Both the position numbers and the translations under genes were made by a program. The notes below the pieces were generated by a model that had not been told where the DNA came from, did no database searches, and saw only the letters and a program-made list of their open reading frames with translations. 64,000 nt of DNA from Chelydra serpentina (Eukaryota; Chordata; Testudines; Chelydridae). Positions within the stretch are counted from its first letter, which is position 1. Every line of letters starts with the position of its first letter. Below are positions 1 through 14,142 of the stretch, in pieces. The stretch is from positions 18,122,001 through 18,186,000 of the forward strand of contig JBAIAC010000033.1 in NCBI GenBank assembly GCA_037349315.1, given 5' to 3'.

Positions 1-317
1 GCATGGATTACACATGCAACTCCAGGATTTAACTTTAGTTATTGGTCCAGAAGGGGTGGGACCTAAGGAAGGGTATAAAACACTCTGTGCCAATGCCTGT
101 AGTTGTGTCTCAAGGATCAGAAGCAAACCACCCCAAGATTCTTCACTTGGAGGTTTGAGTTTGAAGTTCCAGCTTCTCTCAACCATCATTTCTCTTCTTT
201 TTCTCCAACCCCCACCACCTTATTTAGATTTAAAGTTTCAAGAGGACTGATGGACTTCTAGAGCTGAGATCCTTCTTAAATGTTTGTTGGGGTGCCGGGA
301 TTTTATAGTACTGTAAA

Positions 318-927
318 TAGAGCTGATTGGGAATTTCCATAAGGAAATTTCTACAGGAAATCTCAGTTTTGCAGTCCACGCCCCCCCATAAATGAAATGA
401 AATACTTTGGTTTTGGACTGACCTGAACTGAAACATTTGGTTTGTCAAACAGAATCCAAACATTTTGTTTCGGATCAGTTCGACATTCATCTATGTCTTC
501 CTGAGCTGCCATAGTGCTGTATGTAGTTCAGGTGCCTCATGTCCCCATGCTCCCCTAAGGGACAAGCTCCGTGGCAAGACTACATCTCCAACAGTGCGCA
601 CTGGTCTGCCTTTTGGCTGAACCACCATGATGCATCCTGGGAGTCCATGGGCACAGTGCTTCATGGGAGATGTAGTTTAGCCAGGAGCTCAGTCCATAAA
701 GGTGAATAGGAGCATGAGGTACACAAACTACACCTCCCCTAAGACATCCTGATGGCTCTGGCAAACACAATTTGATGTTGAGTCTAGCTAAAATGAAACA
801 TTCTGACATTTCAGAATTGAAATTTTGTTGGAACTTTTCATTCTACCAAAAAAAAAAGGTATTTCATCTTCATTCAGTACAAAAATGTCAAAATAGTGAT
901 TCCAAAATTTTGAGCTTTGATCAGTAA
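318..927. mobile_element. Old non-autonomous DNA transposon, TAGAGC-type ends (hAT-like)
   Basis: The left end TAGAGCTGATTGGGAATTT resembles the left end of the better preserved element at 27132-27526. The right end near 927 is a poor inverted match (CTGATCA, then an AATTTT block). Flanking 8-mers at 310-317 and 928-935 agree at 6 of 8 positions. Inside, 578-590 and 664-678 form an inverted repeat around a CTACATCTCC core. No transposase frame is visible. Open frames in this stretch are not conserved proteins. The boundaries are tentative. Confidence 0.4.
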
Positions 928-2447
928 TCTGTGAACATCCTCCACCAATAGCTGGGGAAACACTTCAAAGCTAGGTCACTTCAATTTGGTTCAATATATG
1001 ATGTGAATGTGTTTCAAACAGTTTATAGAAAACTTATCTTTCTTTTCTTTCTATGTGGGTATGTGTGTCATCGCTGGGATAATTTAAAAATGTTAATCAT
1101 ATTCTCTAATCTTAAAATAAAAATCAATATTCAGTTCTGAGTAATGAATGGTGATGGGTGAATATCTAAAAGACTGGAAGTTCCATTTGATAAGCATCCA
1201 AAAGTTCAAAGGGTTATTCAAGCTATCTGGTTTGGAAATTTGTGGGAAGAGGCTATTTTATTTTATTTTATTTTATTTTTTAATTTTATGAGATTTCTGT
1301 TAATTCTTAGTTTCAGCTAGATCTGATATACCCAAAGATTAATCATTGTCTAACATTTTATTTATGCACCTCCATCCAATACCAGAATATACCAACGCAT
1401 GTAGGAAATCAGATTATTTATTTATTTTGTTTTATTTATTTTACTTTAGGCTTTTTCCATCTTCCAAAAAGAAAAATTAAAGTTCAGTGTTAAGGAGACA
1501 TAATAGTATTTTCATGATGACCAAAGCAGAATTTAAGATAATTTAGTTAACTAAATACTAGAAACAGTTTATAAAGCAAACATATTACTTATGTTGCTGT
1601 CATCTAGTCGAGCTATATTTGCTTCACTTGATTCATCTGGTTCCTGTCTCAGTGTGGGACAGTATGGGAGTTAACAGGAAGTTTGGCAAAGACAAATATC
1701 CTGAAGGGTGTGTGACAATTTAAACTTCTTTCTGAGGATTAATGCTTTATAGAACAGTCAGTTATTATTTTACCTTGAACCAGTTTGCCTCTGGCTAATA
1801 ATGCTAACTTGAATTCAGTTTAATTATGCCTGGGTAGTGTGACATTAATTATGGTGGACAACATTCTTACTCTTCTGATTCCTCTGAACAGAAGACACAC
1901 ATGAGTTTCAATATGAATGCAAAATAGCAGAGCCAAGGACAGCATGGCAGCCATTAGTCAGGATTATTGTTAACACTAGGTTTATGATGATAAAACCTCC
2001 CATGGAAGAGAGTAGTGCCTCCAGCATTTTTCTCCACACTGAACTCTTAAAAATCCTCTAATGTGATGCTAATTTAAAGACTAATATATCTTGACTGTTG
2101 TTCCAACTAGCAAAAGGACCTATTCCACCTTCAAAATAAATAGCCTGCAAATTTTTTTTTTCAGGTTTGAAGGAAGCAAAAAATAGTCTTATACTATAAA
2201 AAGCTCTTCTGAAATAAAACTTTATTGATGTAGCATCTTTTTAACTTGTATAGCCAGTTTGAGCCGCATGGGATTTGAAATGGTATGTGACAGCATCTAC
2301 AAGACTTTAGGTGCCTCTTGGAGAGGGCCCATAGCACACAATTGTACACCCAATCACATTGGTGCTATTGAAGGGAAGTCTGACTGACCTACCAGCTCCA
2401 GACATCTGTTGGAAGGTAATATGGGAAAACACAATTTTTTCAATTAG
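928..2447. other. Unique AT-rich stretch, no gene seen
   Basis: Only short frames occur in both strands. The one low-complexity feature is the TTTTA repeat listed separately. No splice-flanked frame, RNA gene or transposon end was recognised. Confidence 0.5.
1254..1282. repeat. (TTTTA)n microsatellite
   Basis: About five tandem copies of a TTTTA pentamer, read directly. Confidence 0.85.
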
Positions 2448-3015
2448 TTATTGGAAAGTATTGGGGACAACTTTTTTGTTTCAGAAAGTGGAGGACGTAA
2501 CCAAGCGAAAGTCATTTTAGACTTGATTCTGACCAACAGGGAGGAATTGGTGGTGAATCTGAAAATGGAAGGCGACTTGGGTGAGAGTGATCATCAAAAG
2601 ATAGCTTTCATGGTTCTAAGGAAAAGGAGGGAGAGAAGCAGAATAAAGACAATGGACTTCAAAAAAGCCGACATTAACAGATTCGGAAAACAGTTAGGGA
2701 AGGTCCCATGGGAAGAAAATCTCAGGGTAAAAGGAGTTCAGGAGAGCCAGAAGTTTCTCAAGGAGACAGCAAGGGAAACTAGGTTAGATATTGGGGTGGG
2801 GGCGTGGAGGGGGATGTTCTAAGCATAAATAAGGGTAGTAATGTACTGGAATAGGCTTCCAAGGGAGGTTGTGGAATCCCCATCATTGAAGGCTTTTAAA
2901 AAAAGGTTGACAAACATTTGCCATGGATGATCTAGGTATATTTGGTCCTGCCACAGTGGAGGGGGCTGGACTTGACAACTTCTTGAGGTCTTTTTAAACC
3001 CTACATTTCTATAAT
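2448..3015 (+). mobile_element. CR1 LINE relic: endonuclease end joined to 3' tail
   Basis: The frame from 2451 encodes the C-terminal part of a CR1 ORF2 endonuclease. It contains the LDLILTNREEL block (residues 23-33) and the SDH catalytic motif (residues 46-48). After about 2790 the sequence jumps to the CR1 extreme 3' end, with the block encoding [17 protein letters not shown] residues, then the TGGACT...GAGGTC motif and a ctacatttctataat terminus near 3013. The whole reverse transcriptase is missing, so this is an internally deleted, dead copy. Confidence 0.85.
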
Positions 3016-5170
3016 GGCCTGGGGATTTCTGGAGTCCCATCTGGGTGTGCCATTGTGGTTAGGTGTGTACTAGGAAATTGTATAAGTATTGTTATGAACC
3101 TGTGCTGCTCCATTAGTGCTAACAGTGATGTTAACACCAGTGTAGGCTAAACAGATGTGTTTTACCACCCTGTCATCTAGCCCTACTCAGAGAAAAGTTT
3201 ACTACCAAACTACCTGCACCTGGGCTACACTAGGGCTTCCATTCTACTAGCACCAGTGGAGCTGCACTAGTGCTAGACAAATGTTGTGAAAAATTAACCA
3301 AGTGCAGCCTCATCCAGCTAAGCTGAGGACTTTAGAAAGAGGCTGGAATATTTTCACAGTGGAAAGAGAAAGGGGTTTACTCTTAGCAGCCAACCCTAGG
3401 AGTTTTGGAAACCAGAAAGCTGCTCTGTTTGTTGCTGTTGTTATTTATAGTATTTGTTTTTAGAGTTTAAAGCCTGAAGCAGCATGAAGGGAATTAGCCA
3501 GAGGTTGGGCTGGTTTATGTCTGTGTCCTCTAATTACACAAAACTCCTTTGTAAACTAAACCTGAAACCCCCGAGAGGGGTTTCTTTTGCCTAACCTGGA
3601 TCTCCTGCTATTTTTCTGTCCAGATGCGACAAATACTAAACACTGACAATCCATGTATAAAATGGAAAATGGAATTCATCCTTAATCCTTTGCCATATTC
3701 ACTTCCTGGTCCAATCCAGTTCTGGCAATGGACTCCTGCACTGGAGAATGTGTGTCTCGGTTCTCTTCTCCCTTTGCAATAGTGTCTGGATTATGTGAGC
3801 ACAAAACATGAATGATGCCCTTAAAAGGCTGATTTGCAGATGTGTTTATTGCAAGGAGGCCATTTCAGAAAATGTTTGGCCCCGAGGCAATCATTTCTAG
3901 AAAAATAATTAGCATTCTTTATATTGCCACAGATTTATGTGCTTTTTTGGGGGGAGGGGAAGTGACCCATGCTCTAACTAAATGACATCTCTGATGTGTC
4001 TGTAGTAGTTACAGTAAATCAGCAGCTTTGATCTTTGATCATGAATTCATTTTAGTAATCTTAATTGCAATCTATACTCCCTTTCTATAAGGAAGAGATC
4101 CCCTTCTCATACAGATAGTAAAATAAACATCTCACTAGTTCTTGGCTCTATCCCATGATTATTTCTCAGAGAGAGTACAGTTTTTATTGCAAGAGTGAAT
4201 GGACCAGAAAGAAGCCATTAGAGGTCATGGACATTACTTGTTTGGTTCTTTTTTTTTAATTCCAGATACTGGTTCCACTCCTACCTTTGGCTACCTGTTT
4301 TGCTGATAACTTGCCAGTTAGCAGACATTATCAGATGCCAAGTCCCATGTTGCTGAGCATTATTAAATAAGTAGTTTACCAGATGGCTATAATATTACAT
4401 CTTTAAATAAAAGTACACCGCTCAGTGTCAGCATCTTATTTATGGAATGCTTTTGGCTCCTGAACTGCTTGTTGAAATTGTTGTAAGCCATTTGGTCACT
4501 GAAAAGTAATTGTGTATTACTGTAGACAACAAGCTGTTTGCATTAATTAGCAATCAAAGCATATTGCTGAATGGGGAATAGCATGTCTTTGACATCTCTG
4601 CAGATCCTGGTAATTGAAGCTGTGCAAAATCATGGATTTTGCTTTGCTGCATGTTTATAATATGAACTTCTAGTCCATCTGCCTATATAGCCATCTGCAA
4701 AATCATTAGGGAAGCAGTGTAGGGAAGTACAATGTAAGGTTAGAGGAGCAGCATATGGACAGAGCAAAGGAGGGGGTCAGTCAAATGCAACAGTCAATTG
4801 TCCATAGCACTTCCAAGTAGGGACATGTAACTTGTGGTCAATGTTTGTAAAGTACTATTATATAAAATCCATCAGACTAGTTACAAAAAGTTTCTAGTGG
4901 TGGTGGGCTTAGTGACTCACCCTGATAGCCAGACTTGATCTTGGAAACCTTTTTGAAAAGTTGGCAATGGTGCATGGACCTCAGATAAAGTAGGTGGGAT
5001 CCACTTCTGCAGCAGGAAGCTGAATATAGCATGAACCTTCCTCCACCTGCCTTTTAATATAAAACGAGTCAGCTAAATGTTAGGATGGCTCAAAGCATCA
5101 CCTTCCTGACACTCTACAAAATTCTACAGGTCTCACTGTGGAGAGTGCTGTGATTTTTATGGACAGGAAC

Positions 5171-5175
<5 letters not shown>
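3016..5175. other. Unique stretch, no gene seen
   Basis: AT-rich DNA with short frames only. There is a CACTAG-rich segment at about 3220-3290, but no paired ends could be set. Nothing else was recognised. Confidence 0.45.

Positions 5176-5203
<28 letters not shown>
5176..5203. repeat. (TG)n microsatellite
   Basis: Fourteen TG dinucleotides followed by a short AG run. The open frame across it is an artefact of the repeat. Confidence 0.9.
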
Positions 5204-5297
5204 ACAGAGAGAGAGATTAATTTGCAGCCCCACTTATGCGATCAAGCTAACTCTGAGTCTCATACACTAAACCACTGTAGCATTTTACATTGTGTAG

Positions 5298-5304
<7 letters not shown>

Positions 5305-5336
<32 letters not shown>

Positions 5337-5345
5337 CGTGCGTGC
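5305..5345. repeat. (TG)n(CG)n microsatellite
   Basis: A TG run grades into alternating CG at about 5328-5345. This alternating purine-pyrimidine tract could adopt Z-DNA; that is an inference. Confidence 0.9.
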
Positions 5346-7919
5346 ATAGTTGTATATACTCTAGTTAGTAAACTCAGTTATTTGGAACCCAACTGTGTCC
5401 CTGTGGTTTCTGTGTATTATTAATGTTGTGTAGAGAGCAAAGGCCCAACACATTGTCAGGGAGAGCAGCAGATAAACATCAATTCAAGTGCAGATCAATG
5501 ATTTACATTTAGATTTTTTCCAAGAGATTGCATTTACTGGAAAGAAAATTCTCTCATTTACTATGCTTAAAAATTAAAAATATTTGCTTCTAATATGCCC
5601 AGGTTCCTTGAGTTATTAAGCACAGCATAATGAACCCTTTGCAGAAAATAACTTCAATGTGATCTATGCCTGTAGAGGCAGCAAAGCAGCAAAACACATC
5701 CAAAAATAAATTAATATAATGCAAAACAACCTTAGTTCCACGGCATAATGTATAATTGCATTGATCTTATTAAGCTGCTCTTCCGGAAGAGTTTGTATGC
5801 TTTTTTGAGGAGCATGGTACGATGAGCATTATCCTTCAGAATTAGTGATCTATTATATTCAGGGGTTGTTGTATATGAACCATACATTTAGTACAGAAGC
5901 GAGATATTTGCTAGAGAATGGAACTCATGAGGAACTGTTCCATCCAAGTTGATCTGTGAGTGATTCAAAACTCATTGACTTTCGCCTATTAAAACTCAGA
6001 AGAAAGCAGACCTGAAATTTGCCAATATCTGTGCATTAAATGCAGAGACCACTACACTGAGATGATAATCCTTAGGCGCTTGTCCAGATTGTCTTTGACA
6101 TGGAAACACTGTGCTCTCCAGAGCCAGGAATGTAGTCTTTGTCTCTAGTCTACCCTTTATATTAGCAGCTCAGAAAGGATGGATTTAGCTGAGTATTGTT
6201 TTGGTATGGTTCAATAACCATTTTTGAAAGGCTATAGCAAAGGTAAAGGAGCAGTTTAAGTGAGTCCTCGCTTCATTCAGAACTCTTGGTAAATGGGCCA
6301 AAATCAGCATCGCTGACAGAAATTTTCCCCATGGTGCTGTCTTCCAGGATACGAGGACTTATGGATGGTCTTTCAGACACTCAGAGAACTCCCTCTGCTC
6401 CTTTGAACATGTCTTTGGTTGCTGATCCAAGACTTGTTGCCCATTCCACATACAGCCTCTGTTGCTGTTCCTGTCTCCGATAAATTCCAGGGTGAAGCAC
6501 AGCGTCCTTTGTGCTCACTTGGGGAAATGCACACTGTGAGCAAAGGAAACATGACTGCTGGTGCAGAAGGTCACTTAATAGGGGAGTGAGTCTTCTGCCA
6601 ACAATGCCTACATCTGAAAGAGGATCCTGACTTTGAACAGCTTTTTTGGCTAGTCAGAGAGAGATGCAAAGGAAAGTAAGCAGCTGTGTAGTCTGATCAA
6701 AAGATAAGAATGTATTAGTGGTGATGGTGGTTGCGGGGTTCATCACTGTATTTTTCAAAGGGTGGAAGTAGGACCATTACAAAGATATCTCTGTGCGCTG
6801 GCCTATAGAATGGTCCCTGGAACACTCACCATATGGCTCTGTACAGAGGGAAGAGACAGGAATGTACAGGGCAGGAACAACACCTTTTAGCAGTAGCGAG
6901 GATATTTGTGTTCAGATTAGTTGGGACATTTATGGAATGGACTCAGACATGAAAGCAGTATTGAGATCTTCAATTAACTGCATAGGGTATTTTTGTTAAA
7001 TTAAATTAGCCATCCTACCATGGGGGATTTTCTAAGCGCAATTGTATAATTAAAAGGTGGGAGTGAAGTGGAGGGGGACAGCTGTTCATTGTTTTTAAAA
7101 CTCTTCCTTAGATGAGTCAAACAAACATTTTAGTTGATGCTTTTAAAATTACCCTAAAAATAAAAAAAAATCTGTCTTTAATGCAACAATAGAAGAAAAA
7201 AAACACGTTCCTTAGTGGCTGTCCATCTAGAATTGGGGATTGTTTTCTGACAACACACTAAATACAGCTACCGGGGCAAGAATTGTTTTACTGATTGGAA
7301 ACAGATTCAAAAGCAGCTGAGAAGAACAAATATGTTACTGACCAATATGTTCTTTGGCATGTTGACAAAGTAATTGAAAAATATAAAGTACATACTGCTA
7401 TGATATATTTTTCATGAAATCTCATTCATGTTTGCTATTTTTTTTGTTTATTTTCATGACATTTTGGTAAAATCTCTAATTTTTTTATTATTGTAGTCCT
7501 GATCTACCCCAAACAGAAAGATTGGGGAAGGAGAGGTGGAGGAGAGGGGAGAGAGAGATGTTTTCCCCAGCTCCTGACTCATTTTGGATTAGAAAGACAG
7601 TATTCCCAGTTTAAGATTTCGGGAACTTCAGTGGGTTGTGCATCCCTGGCAGCACAGGAGGAGTGGAAGTGTAATATGGGGGAATTGGTTATATCAGCTC
7701 ACTTCTCTTGGTGGAGCCTTTTTTTAAATGTTTTTTTTAATGTTCACTTTGCATAGCAGGCTGCCTTTTTCCCATGATAGGTCAGCTTACTGTTGACTCA
7801 GGGAATACTTTCAGCCCAAATGTGGGCCAGATCCTGAGCTGTTGTAAACTTGAATAGCTCCATGAAAGTCAAGGGTGCAATCCAATGCATATTTACATGA
7901 GCAATTGTGTATTGCTAGT
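5346..7919. other. Unique stretch, no gene seen
   Basis: Short unrelated frames only. No repeat family, RNA gene or splice-flanked exon was recognised. Confidence 0.45.
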
Positions 7920-8085
7920 AATATTTTTCAGTTCCAGCATTATATCACCCACCCTCACCTCACCAGGAAATCCCTCCCTGGCTTCCTCTCCTTCCACATT
8001 GATATCCAGCACCTCACTCTTAGTTTCAAGGCCTTGCACAGCTCTACCCTTCCCAACATGCCTGCTCTAATTTCTGCCTAGGACT
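7920..8085 (+). mobile_element. L2-like LINE scrap (3' ORF2 region)
   Basis: The stretch with CCCTCCCTGGCTTCC, then TTTCAAGGCCTTGCAC and CTCTACCC matches the late ORF2 segment of L2-type LINEs. It parallels 37151-37240 in this window (CACTGGCTCTC, then TTCAAGGCCCTTCACAGG). No intact frame remains. It ends next to a probable solo LTR. Confidence 0.5.
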
Positions 8086-8095
8086 CTTATTGTAT

Positions 8096-9236
8096 AGCGT
8101 TCCCCCCCACACTCATTTCTCGTTACAGATTTTTCTCTTCCTCCCTCCTCCCCAAACCAGCGTCCAGGAACTAGTAGATAGGCTTTGAGACCGGGATCCT
8201 TGTGGGGGCCACACTGAGATTGCTCAATTAGGGCAAACTGCAATTAATAGGGCAGACAATCCCCCAAACTGCTGGTTATTCCAATACTTAGATTCACCAA
8301 ACCAGCAACAAAACAGTTTCTGCAAAACCTTCCTGGTTACCCAGAAGCCAAAAACACAATACCCATAAAGCAACCCAGCCTTGGGCTTATACCCAGACAG
8401 CCCAGTCAAATATGATGAGGATTACTGAAAATCTTGTTCATCATAAAAAAAGTTCTACCAATCCCAAAGGATCAGACGCATTATCCACCAGGTTAATGAA
8501 TTCCAGATCTTACCCAAATACACGCTTATAGCCAATTCTTATTAACTAAACTAAAATGTATTAAAAAAGAAAAGAGAGAGAGTATTGGTTAAAAGATCAT
8601 TATCCATATAGATGTGAATAGAGTTCTTAGGTCAGTTTCATAGTGGAGATGATGAGCTTTAGAGTTGCAAAGAGTCCTTTCTGGACTCAGTTAATCAGGC
8701 TATAATCCAATGTCCAATATCAGGGCGATCCAGAGTGGAACTAGAGACCTCAGTCTTGAGACTCAAACTTCCCCTGATGAAGCTTAAGCAGATCTGAGAT
8801 ATCAGGATCAGGGCCCAAGAGTTCTTTTATAGTTCTCTAGCAGCACCTTGACAGTGTGCAGTCCTTGGGTGAAGCATTGCGGCTTCAAAGTAACATCCTA
8901 TTTCCTAAGCACCTCCGGTAATTAGCTACATGGATTAACATCAGGCAACTGCCCATCTCCTTCCATTTACAGGTAGTTTACTACATACTTCAAAGAGAAA
9001 CAAAGACAGTGATATTACTACATTCACAGTTTATCTAAATGTTAACATCTCCTTTTGATCTCTGAATTAACAGAATATAGCCATAGACAGGAACCATTTG
9101 GTTGCATTGTCAACCTCTAACAATATATATGTGTAAACACAAAAAATGCAATCATTATCTACTAATATGTCTCTACAAGTTGAATCTGGGTCAATTCGTC
9201 TGCTAGTTTTGTAACCCTTTCTGGCCCCATGTCACA
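8096..9236. mobile_element. Probable solo LTR of an endogenous retrovirus-like element
   Basis: The right end TGTCACA at 9230-9236 matches the GTCACA ends of the LTRs at 21558-22633 and 53872-55018, and the length (about 1.14 kb) is close to theirs. TGTAT at 8091-8095 and 9237-9241 could be the 5-bp target duplication. The left end, however, is not a TG terminus, so the left boundary is weak. No gag, pol or env frame lies beside it. Orientation was not resolved. Confidence 0.5.
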
Positions 9237-9604
9237 TGTATGAAGACCATAGCCATGTCATTAACCATCCTGGTCACACCCCCTTCCCACTGTACAGCAC
9301 TGATAACCAGATGTTTCTTGTGTAAGCTCTATAGACAAATCTCCACAGGGGAAAAAGATCTCTACTCCCTCTATTAAAGAAAAGGGAAAAGTGCTGCCAT
9401 AGGAAGTGTTATTTTTGCATAGGCTACTTACCCACCATTCCTCTAGTGATACTTGGGAAGTCACCATAACTATACATACATTTAGATACTGAGGGGTAGT
9501 GGGGCCAGAGAGGGTCAAGAGCTCTTACCTGTGGCAAAGAGGTCATTTTTGAGCAGAGCCCTGGCTTCTTGAAAAAGGGTCTCTTCCCATAGAGACTTAA
9601 CTTA

Positions 9605-10914
9605 ACTATGTACCTGGAAAGATAATGGAGCAAATAATAAAGCAAGCAATTTAAAACATCTAGAAGATAATAAGGTGATAAATAACAGTCAGCATGGATT
9701 TGTCGAGAACAAATCATGTCAAATCAACCCAATAGCTTTCTTTGACAGGGTAACAATGGGCAGAAGTGGTAGACGTGGTATATCTTGACTTTACTAAAGC
9801 TTTTGATACTATCTCACTTGACCTCATAAACAAACTAGGGAAATGGAACCTAGATGGAGCTACTATAAGGGGGTTCATAACTGGTTGGAAAACCGTTCCC
9901 AGAGAGTAGTTATCGGTGGTTCACAGTCATGCTAGAAGGCCATAACGAGTGGGGTCCCACAGGGATCAATTCTGGGTCTGGTTCTGTTCAATATCTTCAT
10001 CAGTTATTTAGATAATGTCATAGAAAGTACACTTAAAGCTAGTGGACAATACCACGCTGGGAGGGGGTGCAAGTGATTTGGAGGATAGAATTAAAATTCA
10101 AAATGATCTGGACAAACTGGAGAAATGATCTGAAGTAAATAGGATGAAATTCAATAAGGACAAATGCAAAATACTCCACTTAGGAAGGAACAATCCGTTG
10201 CACACATACAAAATAGGAAATGATTGCCTAGGAAGGAATACTACAGAAAGGAATCTGGGGGTCATAGTGGACTACAAGCTAAATATGAGGCAACAGTGTA
10301 ACGCTGTTGCAAAAAAAGCAAACATCATTCTGGGATGTATTAGCAGGAGTGTTGTAAGTAAGACGCGAGAAGTAATTCTTCCGCTGATTAGGCCTCAGCT
10401 GGAGTACTGTGTCCAGTTCTGGGCACCACATTTCAGGAAAGATGTGGACAAATTGGAGAAAGTCCAGAGAAGAGCAACAAAAATGATTAAAGGTCCAAAA
10501 AACGTGACCTATGAGGGAAGATTGGAAAAAAATGGGTTTGTTTAGTCTGGAAACAAGAAGACTTAGAGGGGACATAACAGTTTTCAAGTACATACAAGGT
10601 TGTCACAAGGAGGAGGGAGAAAAATTGTTCTTCTTAACCTCTGAGGATAGAACAAGAAGCAATGGGCTTAAATTGCAGCGAGGGAGGTTTAGGTTGGACA
10701 TTAGGAAAAATTTCCTAACTGTCAGAGTGGTTAAGCACTGGAATAAACTGCCTAGGGAGGTTGTGGAATCTCCATCCTTGGAGATTTTTAAGAACATGTT
10801 AGACAAACACCTGTCAGGGATGGTCTATAATGATGACTCGTCCTGCCATGAGTGCAGGGGACTGGACTAGATGACCTCTTGAGGTCCCTTACATTTGTTG
10901 GATTCTATGATTCA
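9605..10914 (+). mobile_element. CR1 LINE, 5'-truncated and decayed
   Basis: The copy starts in the reverse transcriptase with an NSQHGF-like block near 9680, followed by the LDFTKAFDT-type palm motif (about 9786-9812) and the GVPQGS block (about 9955). Several indels follow. Clean frames resume at 10144-10545 (KFNKDKCKILHLG, then YCVQFWAP) and 10511-10870 ([12 protein letters not shown], then [14 protein letters not shown]). The 3' terminus is GATTCTATGATTC near 10912. Many frameshifts and substitutions against the copy at 16640 indicate an older insertion. Confidence 0.9.
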
Positions 10915-13900
10915 CTGCAACAGATGGTGCAAAGGATGCTGCAGTGAGAGAGTATGTAGGCTGAGGACTTTGTGGTAAGAGATCACTCAGCTCTGCTACT
11001 ATCCCCTGAATCGACTCCTTTGAGGCTCTGCCTACCCAGACCCTTAAGCATGAATTATTAAACTGGGTTAGGAAGTGGTACCTCCAAGCAGGCCAAGGCA
11101 AGCAGCTTCCTTGGAACTGGACTGGAGACTCACAAAGAGACACTAGCCTGCTGCTACTCACTGATCCAACCCTGAGTGGGATTTGGTGGATGGGTGAGGC
11201 GAGGCTAAGGGATTATTATCGGTGGGACATTCTAACTGACAGGTGGGGAGGGAGTAAGATGGACAACTGCCAAAGTTATTGGAAAAGGGGTATTTAACTC
11301 TTTATTTGCATTTATATACTCTGAGACTTTTTCTAAAGTTTGAATGTGGGCCCTTTCCTCTTACCAGGATTTCCTTGTTTGTACACAGTATCCATGTGCC
11401 TCCGAGTGGGGAAGTTTTTCCAGTCAAAGGCACCTAGGGAAGGTGCATTTAGTTTTCTTGATTTCTAGGCAGGGGCATGGGCTAGTTTAATGATTTGTCA
11501 GGAGGGACCTTCGATATATTGAACCCGGTCCTTTTTGGTGGTTAAGCACATGGGAGAAGGGTTACACTTGTGGTCAGGAAACACTGCCAGAAGCATTCTG
11601 GCAGCTTCCTGGATGAAAAGTGTGGGACTCGGAAGGGTCTTCTTGCCTCTTCTGCCCCTGCTAACTCTCTTATCCAGGAGTAGGCATCCCTTGTATCTCA
11701 GACCGTAGTGCTATATTTTAATCCTAGTCTCGCCTTATCCTCTAATGTGAAGATTTTGGCTTTAAATTATTCATTTTGTAGAAGTTATTTTGTAAATTTG
11801 ATACCTGAACAAGTATGTTCCTGTTCACTGTTTTCTTGTCACATTTACTTCATCAATACAGACAATCATCAACAAAATATTTAAATTCTGCAGTATTGAT
11901 CCAAATACTGGTGAGGATCCATAAAACAAACAGTAGGTTAATTTTCATAAGCTACATTGAGATATTACAGTAACTGAATATAGGGCTGCATCAAGGATGG
12001 AGAGTGACTGAGCTGATTCAATAACCTCTCAACTTGAGCATGTCTAAAGGGCCACAGTTAATATTGGTATTTCACTCCCTAATACTGAAGGGTAATATTT
12101 TTTGGCAACATTTTTGGTTGATTGATTGACTTTTTGAGCAGAACTCCCCTTGAGTTTAATAAGGGAATAAGTGGGTAAAACATATTAGCTATCTTCCTAC
12201 CCAAGCTCCCAGGCCTGTGTACACAAGGGAAATTTCCAACAATGGTCAATACAGGTTCAACTGAACGAGTGCTAGTAAAACTGGGAACCATAGTGTACGT
12301 GGGCTTTTTGGCTTCTGATCTAACCCTTCTGGGAACAAATCTAACTGGATACATTAGTGAAAACCACCCTGGCAGCTGAAGCCACATGTGCCTTTAGCCT
12401 CGTGGGATATGCCTGCAGTTGGGAGGTGTGATTCCCATTGCAGGTAGACAGACACTCACTGCCTCCCTTGTATGGGCTCAGCGCTTTTCCCAGGCTGGTG
12501 GGCTTCTTCAGCTGAAAGCGGACTTTCCCACAATCACCCAGCTTTAAGAAGAAAAATGCTTTCCTTTGATGAGGTACCTTGTTTGGAATATAATATATTT
12601 GATTACACTAATCTTGGTAGATTAGAACAAACACATGATACTGAGTGAGGAGCCCTAATGCTAGAAGTTAGTTGAAAAAATATGTAAGGCTGGATTCAAT
12701 TAAAAAACAAATTGTTGAGGAAAGAGTTGTATAAAACCCACACTGCCTTTAAGCAGTAGTGAGTGACTCTTCACTGCTAGTAATTTCAGCTGGCAATTAA
12801 TATCAGGAAAATACGATGCACACACTCTATTTATTTGTAGGCACAATCTTATCTTATGCTCCCTGGCCACCTCCTTTTTATGTGTGTAGAGCTAAGTTTA
12901 GCATGGAAGAAGAAAATAGATGCAATATAAATGTGCCCAACATGGCATCAGTTTTATAGCATCTGTATCATTGCTGGAGCATTTGAAAGCCCAAATTGCA
13001 GAAATATAAACACAACACAGAACTGTACTTTTTAGTACAGGACATAACTTTGGACAGGCTCCCTCCAGTTCTCCCTGCAGTAAAATAATGGCTTTTGTAA
13101 TGTTTTGATTTATAACTGGCGTGCTTGGAAGTATCAGTTTCAAAGACTGGGGAAAAACAAGACAAAAAAGAGATTGTTGTTTTCCCCATAAAATCAATTT
13201 GATTTCTGTCATTACAAAGCAATACTTTTGCTGAAGATGCCTTTCAAAGCCAGCCAGCACTGTGACAGATAAATTTCAGCTGGTCTGATTATTCAGGCAG
13301 GTATCAGCAGGCTATTGCAAGAGAGCTTTATTTTATATGGTTAAAGCCTTTCTCTAAAAGAAACAGTAATCTTTTTGTTGAGCATGGGGAATAATTTCTT
13401 CAATACCAATCCAATTTATTTGAGCCTTCTGATTTGTTCCTCCATCTGGATCTCTAAGCACAATATTAATTACTCATTAGGGTACTTGGAAGGAAAGTAT
13501 TTGAATATCCATACTGTCAAAGCTGATGAGGCTTTGCATGTGCACCATAGGAATAGCTTTCAACCCATCACTAAAACTAGTGATAATCTTAATAAAATAA
13601 TTAAAAAAAAACTAAAAAGCCAACAATAATTTGAACTTTCTCATAACCACAGCACATTTATTTTTATAGTGCCCACATGTCCTATTGAGAGACCATGAAA
13701 ATATTCTTTCTACAGCTGGTCATGTGAGCATAGATTAAAAAAAAATCTCAAGAACATTTTTATAATAAAAGGTCATAATGGCTATAATAGATAGTAGAAA
13801 GAAAGAGGCTTTGTGTGAGTGTGGGGGAGGGGAAGGGAAGAAAACGAGAACACGCGTATTTAATGTACTTGCATTCAGTTGGAAACATAGATATAGCAAA

Positions 13901-14142
13901 CTATTTTTGCCAAAATTGTGTTGATCTGTAATACAGGAATGGATGGCTTTGTGGGTCAGGCAGAATCAGATATATAACCGAGATTATTAAGGGGTTGGGA
14001 TCTTTCTCTTTGGAAATTCATGTTCAGGTCCAGTTACATAAATAATGCATTTGCTTACAGGTTTCGCTGAAAAACTGAGCTCCAGCTTTCTCTATGACAA
14101 TTAGTGAGTCCTTGACCAGTTACAACCCAGTTTAAAGGTGTA
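10915..14142. other. Unique stretch, no gene seen
   Basis: Short unsupported frames on both strands. No transposon ends, RNA gene or convincing exon was recognised. Confidence 0.45.
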